A DNA stretch of 5,734 bases from Desulfobacterales bacterium (lineage in GTDB: Bacteria; Desulfobacterota; Desulfobacteria; Desulfobacterales; JASFBJ01), in contig JASFBJ010000234.1 of NCBI GenBank assembly GCA_030149585.1, forward strand, positions 1 to 5,734. Direction: 5' to 3'. A program made the translations under genes and the position numbers. Of the stretch, positions 5,679-5,734 are shown one piece after another. Under the pieces are notes generated by a model. The model was not told the DNA's origin and did no database searches. It worked only from the letters and a program-made list of their open reading frames with translations. The first letter of the stretch is position 1. Every line of letters starts with the position of its first letter.

Positions 5679-5734
5679 CTAACTTATCGACTAACTCCCA
5701 GGTTTCCTTAGGAATAACCTTTTTTTTCGGATTC
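5641..5734 (-). CDS. Possible C-terminal end of an unrecognised minus-strand gene running off the right edge
   Basis: The minus strand is open from the right edge to TAA at 5643-5641, about 30 codons. It begins NPKKKVIPKETWELVDKL and ends CGSKKN. The composition looks protein-like, with mixed charged and hydrophobic residues, but I recognise no family. The last dozen codons lie inside the direct repeat shared with 5098-5238, so if the gene is real its end has been replaced or overrun by IS sequence. Thirty open codons in AT-rich DNA can occur by chance, so this is a weak call. Confidence 0.25.
   Translation of the reverse strand, partial: NPKKKVIPKETWELVDKLVTSQKICGSKKN

Overview
The window looks like a stretch of an anaerobic bacterial chromosome, most plausibly a sulfate-reducing or related Desulfobacterota lineage. 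That placement is an inference from the gene mix: an SCP-2/SCP-x-type thiolase, a DctP-Q-M TRAP transporter, a zinc alcohol dehydrogenase and an IS66-like remnant. The intergenic DNA is also AT-rich and carries GGGCGAACGG-type palindromes. No rRNA, tRNA or other phylogenetic marker is present, so the placement is weak.

Layout: (1) 1-312, the 3' end of a thiolase gene on the + strand. (2) 313-563, an intergenic region with a perfect 24-bp palindrome and a good sigma70-like promoter candidate. (3) 564-3470, a complete three-gene TRAP transporter operon: dctP (periplasmic receptor), a stem-loop in the dctP-dctQ gap, dctQ (small membrane subunit) and dctM (large membrane subunit). (4) 3471-3635, a spacer with a second, imperfect copy of the same palindrome, so the TRAP operon is bracketed by related palindromes. 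(5) 3636-4664, a complete medium-chain zinc-dependent alcohol dehydrogenase. (6) 4665-5734, a region of decayed mobile and accessory DNA. It holds a minus-strand P-loop ATPase pseudogene, a C-terminal IS66-like transposase fragment, a second and more decayed copy of that transposase tail, and a 225-bp palindromic MITE-like element between the two tails. A short minus-strand open frame runs off the right edge.

Working together: DctP would capture an organic acid in the periplasm and DctQM would import it with an ion gradient. The thiolase and alcohol dehydrogenase suggest acyl-CoA and alcohol/aldehyde metabolism nearby, but nothing in the sequence links them to the transported substrate. I do not see a convincing new biological system. 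The best leads are the non-coding elements: the palindrome pair flanking the TRAP operon, and the composite palindrome between duplicated transposase tails.
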